Positions 23,080 through 33,836 are shown, counted from the first letter of the stretch. The stretch is 64,000 bases of DNA from Ashinkailepas kermadecensis (GCA_034440615.1 JAOTOM010005183.1:1725501-1789500); one strand, 5' to 3'. Numbers and translations are program-made. Notes: generated from the letters alone by a model not told the origin.

Positions 23080-24226
23080 ATGGCGTTCAGCTTCGGCGGT
23101 ACGCCGACCACACAGCCCGGCGGCAGCTTCTCCTTCGGCGCTGCCACGACCACCACAGCCACTTCCACTTCCAGTGGCTTCTCGCTTGGTGCTGCGACTG
23201 TACCCTCTCTGGCACTTGGTGGCGCGAGCAGTTCTGCCGCGCCAACTGGCGGCTTCTCGTTCGGTGCCCCGGCCACATCGTCCGCCGCTACTGGCTTCTC
23301 GTTCGGTGCCTCGTCAACACCAGCCGCCAGCACCGGCCTGCCGTTTGGAGCGGCTGCTCCAGCCGCCAGCACCGGCCTGCCGTTTGGAGCGGCTGCTCCA
23401 GCCGCCAGCACCGGTCTGTCGTTTGGAGCAGCTGCTCCAGCCGCCAGCACCGGCCTGTCGTTTGGAGCAGCTGCTCCAGCCGCCAGCACCGGCCAGTCGT
23501 TTGGAGCGGCTGCTCCAGCCGCCAGCACCGGCCCGTCGTTTGGAGCGGCTGCTCCAGCCGCCAGCACCGGCCTGTCGTTTGGAGCAGCTGCTCCAGCCGC
23601 CAGCACCGGTCCGTCGTTTGGAGCGGCTGCTCCAGCCGCCAGCACCGGCCCGTCGTTTGGAGCGGCTGCTCCGGCCGCCAGCACCGGCCTGTCGTTCAGA
23701 GCGCCAGCTCCAGCCGCCAGTAGCGGCTTTTCGTTTGGAGCAGCTGCTCCAAGTACTGGCACCAGCTTTTCGTTCGGGGCTGCTCCAGCTGCCAACACCG
23801 GCATGTCGGTGGCAGCTGCACCGTCTACCAGTACCGGCTTGTCATTCGGAGCAGCCGTTCCAGCCTCCAGCGCCAGCTTTTCGTTCGGAGCAGCTGCGCC
23901 AGTTACCAGCACTAGCCTACCACTGGGAGCAGGTGCCGCCTCGACCGCATCAGGCGGCGGATTTTCCTTCGGCTCGACTCCGGCCGCGACTGCCAGCGGC
24001 GGGCTGACTCTGACGTGCGCGTCGACTACTCCGGCGGCCAGCAGCGGCCTGTCGCTGGCGGCGACGGCCGCGCCCGCCGCCGGCGCGACGCTGTCGTTCG
24101 GAGCGACGCCGGCCACCTCCACGGTGACGCTGGGTCTGGCGACGGCGACACCAGCCGCGGCCACGTCGGCTGCCGGCTTCTCCCTGACGACGCCGGCCTC
24201 CACAGTGGCTGCGACAGCCCCGTCAG
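23080..24226 (+). CDS. Nup62: Nup62 coding exon 1: FG-repeat domain
   Basis: Starts MAFSFGGTPTTQPGG. Residues about 81-213 are ten near-identical 13-residue units (AASTGLSFGAAAP), encoded by a 39-bp DNA repeat at about 23320-23715; more diverged SFG units follow. The exon ends CCCCGTCAG with donor GTGAGC, leaving one base of a Gly codon. The minus strand of this exon is also open for 380 codons, an artefact of the GC-rich repeat. Confidence 0.92.
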
Positions 24227-27200
24227 GTGAGCCGGCGCTACGGACCGGGTGAGACTAACACTGGCGGTGTCGACAATGTGCAGTGCCTCGCATTGCGACA
24301 ATGTGCAGCCGGTGCGCCCTGATGGGCTCGCGGCTCGCACCTGGAGAAGGCGGCTCTACCTGGCATGCTTGCATTCGCCATGCAGTGGATACTCGCACAT
24401 GTCATGGCTGTGCACGAACTTAACACAAGTTGAAAGCAGAGTAGCAAGGTGTATGCAAGCGACTGGTGATGGTGCTCCCATGCGGTCCACATGTTCTTCG
24501 CGGTTACATGACATTAGCGTCGTCACTGGATCCAGATTGCTGTTCACGTGTTAGCGGCTGTTGTATTCCGTCTGCTTCAGTCTGCACTGTGCCGGCAGGG
24601 TTCGCACCTCCGACAGCCGCCGCCAGTGGCGCTGCCAGCTCAGGGTTGGCGCTGCCGGTGCCGACCGCTAGCAGTAGTGGATCGTTGACATTGGGCAAGC
24701 CGGCCGCCGCAGCAGGTAAGTTCAGGGCGCAAAATGACCTCAGTAGTCGAGGCACCCTAAAACAAAAATAACCAACTAACTAGCAGGTAAGTTCAGGGTA
24801 AACCGTCCACCACAGCAGATGAGCCAATGGTGTAAGCTAGCCTCCGCAGGTGAGCCGATAGGGTAAGCCGACCACCACAGCAGATAAGATTATTGGGTAT
24901 ACAGACCATCACAGCAGATGAGCTTATAGGATATGCAGACTGTCACAGCAGGTGCACGTATGGAGCAAGCCTATCACCGTCGGCTGCTCCTGACACAGCT
25001 CAGGCAACAGAATGTGGCCTGCCATTGCTCATATAGCCCAGTAGAGCCCACCACAGTTCAGGTAGCAGTGGAACTCCTCGTCAACTACTCATGTAACACG
25101 GGACAACCTGTCGGGACAGCTTATGCAACGAACGCACCCTACTACAGCTGAAGTAGCGCAGTGTAGCTCTGCACAGCTCAGGTAGCGCAGGATAACCGAT
25201 GACTAGCCGTGATAATATTGGACGTGCATGACCACCAGCTATGGCTGCAGCTGGACCCCATCGCTGGCTCTGGTTGCGTCATCAAGTCCAAACGGCTGTG
25301 ACTGTTGCAGCTGTTTGCGACATGGAGGACTATCGGCGAGAAGCCCATTGATCAGCAGTGTGATGCTTCGTTGCAGGCACTTCGGCCAGCGTCGTGGGGT
25401 TTGGCGGTCTGGGCACCACTACCACCAGTCTGGGCCAGAGCTCTGCTATTGCCAGTCTCACCACAGCCACCAGGTGAGCTTACCCACTCCTCCACATAGG
25501 TTTTTAGCGGTCTGGGACTATTGGCACCAGTCTGGGCCAGAGCTCTGCTATTGCCAGTCTCACTACAGCCACCAGGTGAGCTTACCCACTCCACCACATG
25601 GGTTTTTAGCGGTCTGAGACCATTGCCACCAGCCTGGGCCAGAGCTCTGCTGTTGCCAGTCTCACCACAGCCACCAGGTGAGCTTACCCACTCCACCACA
25701 TGGGTTTTCATATGTGGTGTGCATACATTGGGCAGTGCACTGGACCTTGATGCAGTCGATTTGCTTCCAAGCCCATTCATAAATTCATTTGTGACGAGGC
25801 TAGCCTTGCCAAGTGTCGAGGCACAGTGATGTGGTCCGGTGCCTCGAGTCAGTACCGCATAGTCCCACCAGCGATATAGTTTAGCGGTACATCGCATTTC
25901 ATTTGCACAGGTGACATTGAGTCACTATGGTGATGGGTTGCACGTGCATGTCAGCACTGAGCACACATTGCGCTACTTTGTGCAACTTTAATTAAGTCAG
26001 CTAGATGCATGCAAAATCGTGTATAATTATCACATCAACTATACCATGCACATTATGTTTAATCATATCAAGTCGCCCCGATAGCTCAGTTGGTTAGAGC
26101 GCCAGCCTGCATTGATCCTCTGTCCTAGCAAGATCCTCTGTCGAGTGGCTCCACGCGCCCACATCTTCCCCTGCTGGGAAGTAAGGCTGGTTACTGGCCC
26201 ATTAAGACCGTGTCAATGCGGGGCGGCCGTGTCAGTTCATTGGCAGCATGCTGAGTTATTGGCCAGGATACCGCCACAGTTGAACGATAGTTCCCGTGTA
26301 GTGTGGTGGAGTGAGCTTTCACGCAACACGCTCTGCTTAGCATAGGATCCTGGCTAGTAGAGCCGTTCAGAACCATGAATTGTAGGTGGCTGACTAAGCT
26401 GCTGGTGGTACCACCGACAGCACCACGTCGGCCACCTCCGGTTCCACCATGACCTACCGCCAGCTGGAGGAGTTCATCAACAAGTCGACCATCGATCTAG
26501 AGGAGCAAGAGAAGCGGCTTCTCAACCAAGCTACTCAGGTTAACGCCTGGGACCGTCGGCTCGTCACTAACGGAGCCAAGGTCAGTGTAGGTCGACATGG
26601 CCAGCTCATGGTCCTGCCATCCATCTAAGCCAAGGCTAGTCATGACAGTGAAGTGAGCACCTAATTTCGGGGTCAGCCTGAATAATTATGAACCGGTCAT
26701 GCAATCAAGATCAGTGCAAGTCAGGCAAGGCCGGTGCATATTGGCGAGATCGGGATCCGGCCGACAAAAATACCAACGACGTCGATGGAAAATATGTTAG
26801 ATTCAGTACCTTGTCAAGTGAGCAGCAACATGTGTTCTACTTGTTATTTCCGAATGTGTTCGGTGAAGGGGTGATAAGTGGATAAGTGGCCTGTGGCGCG
26901 CAAGTGCCATCTGTCCACTGGGAGTGTGTATCCGGAGCCACAGCGAGGTGGAAACTGGAGCACTGGATCGTCACGTATGCCCATGTCGGCTCCTACGATT
27001 CATACCGGCCGAAGTTCCTCTTACTTCTGTTAAGTCATCAGGTATCGGCCATGACACCTGCTTCATATCGGCGCTTCATTGCAGCGGTTCAGTGCACCCA
27101 GTTCATGATGATAAACCGTGCATATTTAGTTAGCGATGGGATATTTGACTTTCGCACTGCTGCCGATTCCTTCCCCTCCCAGTGCGGGGACGGGTCGATT

Positions 27201-30200
27201 TGACCTTCACCCCACTAAATTTTGTTCTGAGCTGCATATAAAGATGCGGTAAACGGCATGGTGTAGCTCCATCCTTGAACTTTCAGAGTTACTTTGAACG
27301 TCGTTGCCTATTGGTTGTCCTTCGCGGTTACGTCAAGCAGGTTAATGTCGGAGTGCAGTCAGCCACCTTAACATCGCCATAGTTTGTTCTTTTACTCTGG
27401 TCGTAAAATAATGGGATTTCGTGCTTGAACATCGGTGATAGGCAAGCGGAAGACATGGTCGAACACATTGACACGTGCGAAGGTCCAGGTCACTGATCAG
27501 GTCAATTTCAAGTATCTGGAATTATGTGATGGAACTGTAGGAGCTGATGATTGTTGAAATATTGTGCCAGATATCAGATTGTGCAGTTGAAGGTAATGAG
27601 TTTCACCAGAGCAAAGTGACACGATTTTCCCTTATTTGATAATTGTGAGGGAGAGATCAGGTACAAATCCGAAGTCAAAGAGAAGTTTTTATCAGCAAAT
27701 TTGTGCTATAAATTGTGTATATCTGTGTGTGCTGTCACGTCAATTGCTGCCCACTCCACTCTCACCGTCCCTCTTGTTGTTTCGTCTTCCGTACCAACGC
27801 TACCCACATTTATATCGCACTGATACTCTCTTTTCATTGACTATGCTCTCTATGTTGTTACCTGCAAATTGTCGTCCTTCGAACACTATCTCGTTGATTC
27901 CCTTTTCTCACTTGTGCCCTCTGTTTCACCAGTGCACTCTAGCTCACACAAAATGCTCTGCATCATCGAGGTATTCCTGCCTATTGACACTCCCGTCTTT
28001 GGACTTATTATCGTTTATTGGCACCTTTTTCTTATTGACCCTTGATTATTGACTTCCTTACATGCCTTCTCTCTTAGTGTGTCTGTGTCCACCGTCATAG
28101 TCTACCTCGACCTTCCATCTTTTGAGGTATGTGTATGAATCTACCTGAGTATGGGTATGGATCTGCCTGCACTTCCGTCTGAGTCGGAGTCTTCCTGTCA
28201 GATCGTGGAGCTCAATGACTGTGTGGAGCGGGTTAAGTTGGACCAGGAGCGGCTGGACACGGAACTGAACTTCGTCAGCACCCAGCAGCGCGAGCTGGAG
28301 GAGCTGCTGGCGCCGCTGGAGCGAGCCGTCGCGTCGGCAGGAGGTAGGTGTGTCGCCGACCCGGCAAAGGCAGCTCCAGTGGCGAGGCGTGGTAGCCAGG
28401 CGGCCTGATGCGCGACAGTCGGACGTCTGGCTGTGGTTGGGAGGGGCTGCGGGCAGCATGGTTCAGCGGTGAAGACAGCTCCAGTGGCTGGGTGTGGTAG
28501 CCAGGCGGTCTGATGCACTACAGTCGGGTGTTTGGGCTGTGAACGGGAAAGGTTGTGAGCAGCATGGTTCAGTGGTGAGGCTGTGTGGCTCATGCGGGCC
28601 TGGTCCAGGGTAAAACAGCTCCAGTGGCGAGGCTTACTAGCCAGGCGGCTTGATGCACTGCTGTCAGGTATCTGGCTGTTGTTGGGAAGGGTCATGGACA
28701 GCGTGGTTTAGCTGTGAAGCTGTGTGGATCACGGGAACCTAGTCCAGGGTAAGACAGCTCCAGTGGCGAGGTGTGGTAGCCAGACGGTCTGATGCACTAC
28801 AGTTGGACGTCTGGCTGTTGTTGGGAAGGGTCGTGGACAGCATGGTGCAGCTGTGAAGCAGTGTGGATCATGCAGGCCTGGGCGAGGGTCAGCAAGGAAG
28901 TATTTGTTTAGGAAGTTTGAAATGCTAGTGCCGGGCAACGTTACCATTTGAAATGCAATTGGCTAGGGTTTGAAATGCAATTGACCAGCGGTTGAAATGC
29001 AATTGACCATGCTGATTTCCAAGATACAAAATTCCGATTGTCCAAGTTTAATTTGTATTATTATTATTGTGCTTCGTTCGATAGATGTTACATTATAATG
29101 AGCTGCGAATGTCAAGTATTTTACTCCACAGTGTTGTGTCAAGTGTCTGAGCTTATTAAGGTCGTTAACATATAGATGGACAAGGGCGTAAGAAGGGGCG
29201 TAAGAAGCTGAGGCTTGTGGGTGGGTGCAGGATTTCACTACAGGAAGGAACCGAGTGATCGGTGTGGAACAGCTCTCTGGTTGGGATGTGTTGTCCGCCA
29301 TCCGTGTTGTCTTCATTGGAATTTTCCACCTGAAATGTGCGGCTGTTTCTGTCAAGAGCAGATACAAAATCATTTAAATATACGCATTAAGAAATTGGGT
29401 AACAAAAAGAAGCGCACTGAGTGTTATTCGCTCCATTTCTTCCTGTCCAAGAGCTCCCCACTGCTTTAAGAGCTACTCAAGATGTGCCTCACGAGCCACC
29501 CGTTTCCAGTCAAAAGCATTTAAATGACTGGGGACTGTGTTTAGACAACAGTAATCATGTATAAATGTATCGAAGACATGTACATCCAGTAGCTAGCCAA
29601 GCCCAAGTGTTAGCATCGAAAAGGTATCATAACATGCTACTTGGAATGCCACTAAATGTGTGCGTGTAACGGGTCTGTCCGTTTTGCAGTCTTAATTCGT
29701 ATCCGGAGTTTCCTGCTATGCATTGCCAAACGGTGAAGGCCGTGCACTGTGCGGCGTCCCGCAGACGTGCAGTGGTTTTGACCTGACCTGACCTGTCCGA
29801 CAGCCGGGGTGCAGCAACATGCAGACATGGAGCGGGAGCACACGTACCAGCTGGCCGAGGGGATTGACGCGCAGCTGAAGCGCATGTCGGAGGATCTGCG
29901 AGAGATGATTGAGCACGTGAACGCCGCTAATAAAGCGCAGGACGATAACGACCCGGTGAGAGGCTGTCACTGTGCCGACGACATGGTGAGAGGCTGTCAC
30001 TGGAAAATTATCTGAAAGTTATTATTTATTATGAACTTCGAATCCTTATGGGTTGTGATCGTAACAGCAAATAATATATTATATTCCTCAGATTATCCAT
30101 GCTGATACCTTCACTTTCTCGCCGTTGCTGTGCCATTTGACCGCTGTGTCCACATCCATAACGCTTAAACGTATACCTTTTACTCTCCCACTGCTGCTGT

Positions 30201-33200
30201 GCCATTGTTCGGTACTGTGTCCGCATTGTAACAGAGTTGGTTTTCTGGGTGATTTATTTCAGAAATTCAGCCCCCTCCCCACAGTTCATGTCGCGACAGT
30301 TTCCGGCAGGTACCCGGCGCCAGCCTGTCTGGCTGCTTTCGTAGGCAAGCCACCGCTGCAGTCGGGGCCGAGCAGCGGACTTTGTACTGTTCCCCTCCCC
30401 TCCCCCTCTTCGGCCGGCGCCCTGCCGCTGCAGGTGTGACCTCGATACCCGGCCGCCGAGGCCAAACCCCTCCCTTCCGGTCTAGGTGCCCCGGTACCCT
30501 GACGCGGCCGCCGTGACTCGGATAATGGAATTATAATTGATGCAGATAATTGATAATTCACTCGTTATAAGTGATGGGGATAATTTATAATTCACTCGTT
30601 ATAATTGATGGAGATAATTGATAATTCACTCCAGCTTCGACACCGAGTCGTCCAGACTGAGGCCCCACTCGGCCAGCACCTCGGCCGCCTCCGGACACCC
30701 TTTGAGGCGGTGGATGTACGTATCCGGGTCATGGCACCAAGTTGTAGGGTAGTTTTGACCCCTGGCGTGAGATAGTCTAGTAGGACCTTCGCGAACCGCA
30801 ATTAACCCGAAGTGAGAAGCGCAAGACTCGTCGTTAATTTAAACCTATAACAAATAGCGCGGGGCCGAAATGTGATGGGTATTGGCGGCAATTTAGCACG
30901 CGCCCGCCAACACCTAATTCAGCAAGTACAGACTATGTCGTCCGTACGTAAGCGCCGAGAGAACCGTGTCTCTGCGTCGGTGTATTAATCCAGACTCCAC
31001 TGTTACTTACTGGTAACTGACCACATCTCAAACAGCACCCTCTGAGCCGACAAGTAGCTCTGCCTCGCGGCCGGGCGTCCAACGGCGCGATTGGTGGGCC
31101 GACACCGTCGGCCGTTCACCATTGGCAACACGTCATGCGTCACGCCTACTGTCAGAATGGCCGCGGGGGAGGGGTGGCTCAGGAGTACTCATATACACGT
31201 GGTCTTGATCTTATCTAAAGCGGATGCTAGTTGGTACAAAGCCACAACAATTCGAACACAGTCACCGGGGTGAATCACACGCTACATTCCTTTCAGCGCG
31301 GCCAGAGACATGATTATTTTGAACCACGTTACAGCATCCATAGCGTATAAACGGACACCTTTTGCTCTCCCACCGCTGATGTGCCATTGGACGGCGCTAA
31401 GTCCGCATCCATAATTCGTAAAATGCTTTGGGTTCGATGCAGGCTAACATTACCATGTCACCTTCACCATCGACTGTGGGCTCCAAGAATCTGTGAGCAT
31501 TTCTCAGAACAGGACTATGTATTATGCTGCACCTCCATTGCGTTGGACTAGTCTTACACTACCCTGAATGACGTTACGTTGCGTTGGCATATTGATGTTA
31601 GTAATCGAATGTGTATCACAATATTCCGTATCCGTGAGTGTTTTTCCATGATTGTCAAAAAACATCAGCATATTACACAACTTCCTTCATTACTAGCATG
31701 CAACATATTTTTCCTAAGCCCGAAGTGTTGGATTGCTCCAAATGTATTGCAAGCGTACGCTTTCGGCATTGTTAGGCTCCTCGAATGGAACTAACTCTCT
31801 TTGTACCAAAAGAGCATACGTTTCCAAAAATTCGACATATGTTGATAGTTGGCCAAATGATCACCATAATTCATCTGTGCTATATCCACTATCGCCGCTT
31901 TAGCCCTTGTCGGAAAAACTTACACAAATGCATGCTGTCCTTGACTCAACATTCCTCCGATCAACGCAAGTCTATTTTCCAGGTATGATGGCATTGCAAT
32001 TCCTGAATATTTAAGCCACAGGCTGATCTATTTCCAGGCATTTTTTTTTCGATACTTTTGGTGGTCGCCCCCTCCACAGAAACTTCATGACATGGCTGTA
32101 TTACATGAACAGTTTCGTTTTCAATATGAAAAGCTGATTGACGAGAACTAGCTAAGTAAACGACCGTGAACTGCCATAAGCTACGAACGGTTTTTCCACT
32201 CTTGTTTCCCCTTTAATGGTGAACTGTCATGAAGTACCGGAACAATACGTGCTTAATATTTTGCACTATTAGCCCAACGTTTTTCTTGTCGCAATTATGA
32301 ATTGCACTGACCCAAACACCAATTTATAGAATGAAGTTTTCCACCCGGGTAAAATTACGTATGATCTGCTTGCTTCCATTTTACTACCCAACAACATAAA
32401 TTGACTTTCATGAAGGTTAACCTATAAGCAAGAAAACCATCCAAACTCTTGTACAATTCAATTGCATTTCCGGCTCACTGAACATCTTCCGTAAAATTGT
32501 AGTGCAATCACAATATTGTGTTACCTTGAATGTTTCTCCTGGCGCAACCGCATTCATCCCCCTGTATTTTAATTGCCATGATCTCAGCTGCCAGAGCAAA
32601 TGTCGGCGCAAACGCCGGACCGACTGCTGAAGACCTTGTTCGGGTCTGAACCAACTGGATGTGTACCCACGGTTTATAATTGCGAGCTTCCGAGCCGCTA
32701 ATTGCGAGCCGCTTAGCAACAGCTCCACCCAATCGATAAAGACGTCACTAAAGTATGTTTTAAAACGCTCGCATTTCTTGTTCGACGAAAATGAACACGT
32801 TCAAAAATGTAATCTAAAATATAACTCCAAAATATGATCTATTAAAATTCCGTCCCATTGGTTTTCCTCAGCATGGTGAATTATATCAGCAATACTTGAA
32901 GTAGTGTCAATGAAACTAAGACATCCATGGGCGTGCATTATGACAGTGAACAATTGACTCGTGGCTGTTACTATCCTTCGTCGGATGTATCAAACATAAT
33001 GTCAGAGGAGGTGATGTCAAGCTCATACATAAACAAAAACATCCTCACATACCATCAGTCCGTGTCGGTGTGAGACTGATACTTGCCTCTGTAGGTAATC
33101 GCGTACCGGAAGCGTCGAGCAGATGCCACTTGAGCGCTCGTCTAAAGGTCACCACAGGTAGACATTTGGGCGCTGTATGACCAATGCAGTCGATGCGCCC

Positions 33201-33536
33201 ATAAGCCAAAATAACCAAACAACAGATTGACATAGTCCGCCAGGTGACAGCGCGTTGTACTGTACAGCTCGGCCAAACATGCAATAGCCAGTTAACCAAC
33301 TGGTATCTGTTCTGTTTTGCGGTACGGTGTGTTATACCTGTGCAGCTCGTGTGTGATGTGTCCGGGCGCCGCCGCAGATGGTGCTCATCTCGAAGATCAT
33401 GAGCGCGCACATGGACAGTCTGCACTGGCTGGACGAGAACACGACCCTGCTGCAGCGGCGGGTGGACGAGACGAGTCGGCAGCTCGACCACCGGCGTCAC
33501 GAGCAGGAGCGTGCGCTCAGGGCAGGCTTCGACTAG
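23080..33536 (+). CDS. Nup62: Nucleoporin Nup62 (whole gene, six coding exons)
   Basis: Exons 23080-24226, 24599-24715, 26399-26580, 28202-28343, 29804-29955 and 33378-33536 join in frame (1,899 nt, 632 aa) with GT-AG introns and matching phases. Nup62 is the FG nucleoporin of the central transport channel, where it binds Nup58 and Nup54 through coiled coils and contacts importin-beta-type carriers through FG repeats. Residues 1 to about 420 are Ala/Ser/Thr-rich FG repeats; residues about 440-632 are the Nsp1-like coiled coil. It is a little longer than vertebrate NUP62 (about 520 aa) because of the FG expansion. The ATG at 23080 lies 15 nt after a CAG acceptor at 23062-23064, so an upstream non-coding exon is likely. 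It converges on CABIN1. Confidence 0.93.
24599..24715 (+). CDS. Nup62: Nup62 coding exon 2: Ala/Ser/Thr-rich linker
   Basis: Acceptor GTGCCGGCAG, then residues GFAPPTAAASGAASS ... LGKPAAAA, donor GTAAGT. Phases match both neighbours. Assigned by composition, phase and splice sites; no conserved motif. Its donor is duplicated 71 bp downstream by a mini-retroposon insertion. Confidence 0.75.
24728..24781 (+). mobile_element. Mini-retroposon copy 6, 54 bp, with 17-bp target duplication at a splice donor
   Basis: AGCAGGTAAGTTCAGGG at 24711-24727 recurs exactly at 24782-24798. The insert reads CGCAAAATGACCTCAGTAGT ... GGCACCCTAAAACAAAAATA with an (AACT)n tail. The duplicated target spans the exon 2/intron 2 junction of Nup62. 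Confidence 0.85.
24799..25250. repeat. Diverged tandem array in Nup62 intron 2
   Basis: Repeats of a CCACCACAGCAGATGAGCC-like unit of about 45-50 bp, six to eight copies decaying to the right. The unit resembles the exon 2 end plus donor (GCAGCAGGTAAG). Confidence 0.6.
25395..25715. repeat. Tandem repeat in Nup62 intron 2, about 103-bp unit
   Basis: Three copies of a unit starting GCGGTCTGGG and ending CCACCAGGTGAGCTTACCCA then CTCCACCACATGGG. Each unit holds a CAG/GTGAGC donor-like sequence. Frames of about 130-180 codons on both strands are repeat artefacts. Confidence 0.8.
26075..26112 (+). mobile_element. tRNA 5'-half fragment (SINE head)
   Basis: GCCCCGATAGCTCAGTTGGT followed by TAGAGCGCCAGCCTG is a textbook tRNA acceptor strand and D arm with A box; the anticodon arm and 3' half are absent. 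It may be a truncated tRNA pseudogene or a SINE head within intron 2. Confidence 0.6.
26399..26580 (+). CDS. Nup62: Nup62 coding exon 3: start of the Nsp1-like coiled coil
   Basis: Encodes MTYRQLEEFINKSTIDLEEQ and ATQVNAWDRRLVTNGAK, the most conserved stretch of the Nup62/Nsp1 family. The start at 26399 (after CTAAG) is chosen because it alone restores phase with exon 2; GACAG at 26416-26420 is out of phase. The donor is GTCAGT. Confidence 0.9.
26581..28201. other. Nup62 intron 3, nothing recognised
   Basis: 1.6 kb with no supported gene, RNA or transposon. It contains TATAAAG-type AT patches without meaning that I can establish. Confidence 0.5.
28202..28343 (+). CDS. Nup62: Nup62 coding exon 4: coiled coil
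   Basis: Encodes ERVKLDQERLDTELNF and STQQRELEELLAPLE, a heptad-rich helix matching the Nup62 family (VEKVKLDQKRLDQELDF-like in vertebrates). The acceptor is CTGTCAG and the donor G/GTAGGT, phase 1. Confidence 0.93.
28350..28900. repeat. Tandem array just after the exon 4 donor
   Basis: Four to five diverged copies (110-145 bp) of a unit with CAGCTCCAGTGGCGAGG, TGGTAGCCAGGCGG, TCTGGCTGTTGTTGGGAAGG and GCATGGTTCAG. The array begins within 25 bp of the splice donor. Confidence 0.75.
28901..29803. other. Rest of Nup62 intron 4
   Basis: A GAAATGCAATTG triplet repeat at 28965-29005 and otherwise nothing recognisable. Confidence 0.5.
29804..29955 (+). CDS. Nup62: Nup62 coding exon 5: coiled coil
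   Basis: Encodes QQHADMEREHTYQLAEGID and AQLKRMSEDLREMIEHVN, closely following the vertebrate NUP62 sequence here. The acceptor is TCCGACAG and the donor CCG/GTGAGA; the 17-base donor sequence GTGAGAGGCTGTCACTG is repeated at 29985. Confidence 0.93.
30110..30235. repeat. Dispersed repeat unit, about 65 bp, two tandem copies
   Basis: TGCTGTGCCATT ... GTGTCC ... CATCCATAACGCTTAAACGT ... TTTTACTCTCCC recurs within this segment and, diverged, at 31336-31415 on the far side of the LTR fragment. Confidence 0.55.
30519..30631. repeat. AT-rich tandem repeat, about 36-bp unit, three copies
   Basis: GATAATTGATAATTCACTCG with TTATAATTGATGGA repeats at 30540, 30580 and 30612. It abuts the truncated LTR-element leader. 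Confidence 0.8.
30632..30742 (-). pseudogene. LTR retrotransposon primer-binding site and truncated leader/gag start
   Basis: On the minus strand, three bases after the LTR comes TGGTGCCATGACCCGGA (30739-30723), complementary to the 3' end of a tRNA finishing TCCGGGTCATGGCACCA. The next 90 bases are open (DTYIHRLKGC, then LAEWGLSLDD) and may be the start of gag. The element is cut off at 30631 by the AT repeat. Confidence 0.6.
30743..31286 (-). mobile_element. LTR of a tRNA-primed retrotransposon (Ty3/Gypsy or BEL type)
   Basis: 544 bp bounded by TGTAG (minus-strand start, 31286) and CTACA (minus-strand end, 30743), with a primer-binding site directly downstream. TG...CA ends plus PBS define a 5' LTR on the minus strand. 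The second LTR and polyprotein are absent; target duplications were not found. It lies in Nup62 intron 5. Confidence 0.6.
31416..33162. other. Nup62 intron 5, nothing recognised
   Basis: AT-rich non-coding sequence; short frames on both strands are not gene-like. Confidence 0.5.
33163..33226 (+). mobile_element. Mini-retroposon copy 7, diverged
   Basis: TGGGCGCTGTATGACCAATG then CAGTCGATGCGCCCATAAGC and an (AAC)n-type tail. GGGCGC and GCGCCC can pair as a hairpin. Flanks agree only loosely (CAGGTAGACAT against CAGATTGACAT). Confidence 0.6.
33378..33536 (+). CDS. Nup62: Nup62 coding exon 6: C-terminal coiled coil and stop
   Basis: Encodes SKIMSAHMDSLHWLDENTTL and LLQRRVDETSRQ, ending EQERALRAGFD then TAG. 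This matches the vertebrate C-terminus (ILNAHMDSLQWIDQNS-like). The acceptor is GCCGCCGCAG, phase 0. Confidence 0.93.
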   Translation: MVLISKIMSAHMDSLHWLDENTTLLQRRVDETSRQLDHRRHEQERALRAGFD

Positions 33537-33779
33537 CCGCCGACCAGGGTCAAGACGAGTTGTCACTGTCCGTCCGGTCAGGCCAGTGGGGAGGCCGACG
33601 GTGTCAAGACCGCTGCGGGGGAGGGGCGCAACACCGCGAACCCTGTCGCGGGTCCAGCCCTGGGGTGTTGGATGTGGGCGTGCCGCGATCGCCTGGGATC
33701 GATGTGGCTGAGATTCGTCGGCGATGCCTGACCTCGGTGTTGCCTGCTGCACGACGGACGGCGATGCCTGACCTCAGTG

Positions 33780-33836
33780 AATGGGCGCAAAATGGCCTTT
33801 GCAGTTGACGCGCCCCTAAACACCAATTCACCACCA
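33780..33836 (+). mobile_element. Mini-retroposon copy 8, 57 bp, with 13-bp target duplication in the Nup62 3' UTR
   Basis: CCTGACCTCAGTG at 33767-33779 recurs at 33837-33849. The insert has the full hairpin GGGCGC ... GCGCCC, then CTAAACACCAATTC and an (ACC)n tail. It lies between the stop codon and the polyadenylation signal. Confidence 0.8.

Noticed and set aside
23061..24203. 380-codon frame antisense to the Nup62 FG exon
   Set aside because: Mirror of a GC-rich 39-bp repeat; splice sites, FG motifs and downstream exons all support the plus strand.
30632..30722. Possible Piwi/Argonaute exon (YIHRLKGC ... LAEWGLSLDD)
   Set aside because: Superficially like a Piwi linker, but it begins directly after an LTR and primer-binding site, so retrotransposon leader or gag is the simpler reading.
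33045..33752. 235-codon minus-strand frame across the last Nup62 exon
   Set aside because: Antisense shadow of the GC-rich coding exon and 3' UTR; no motif.
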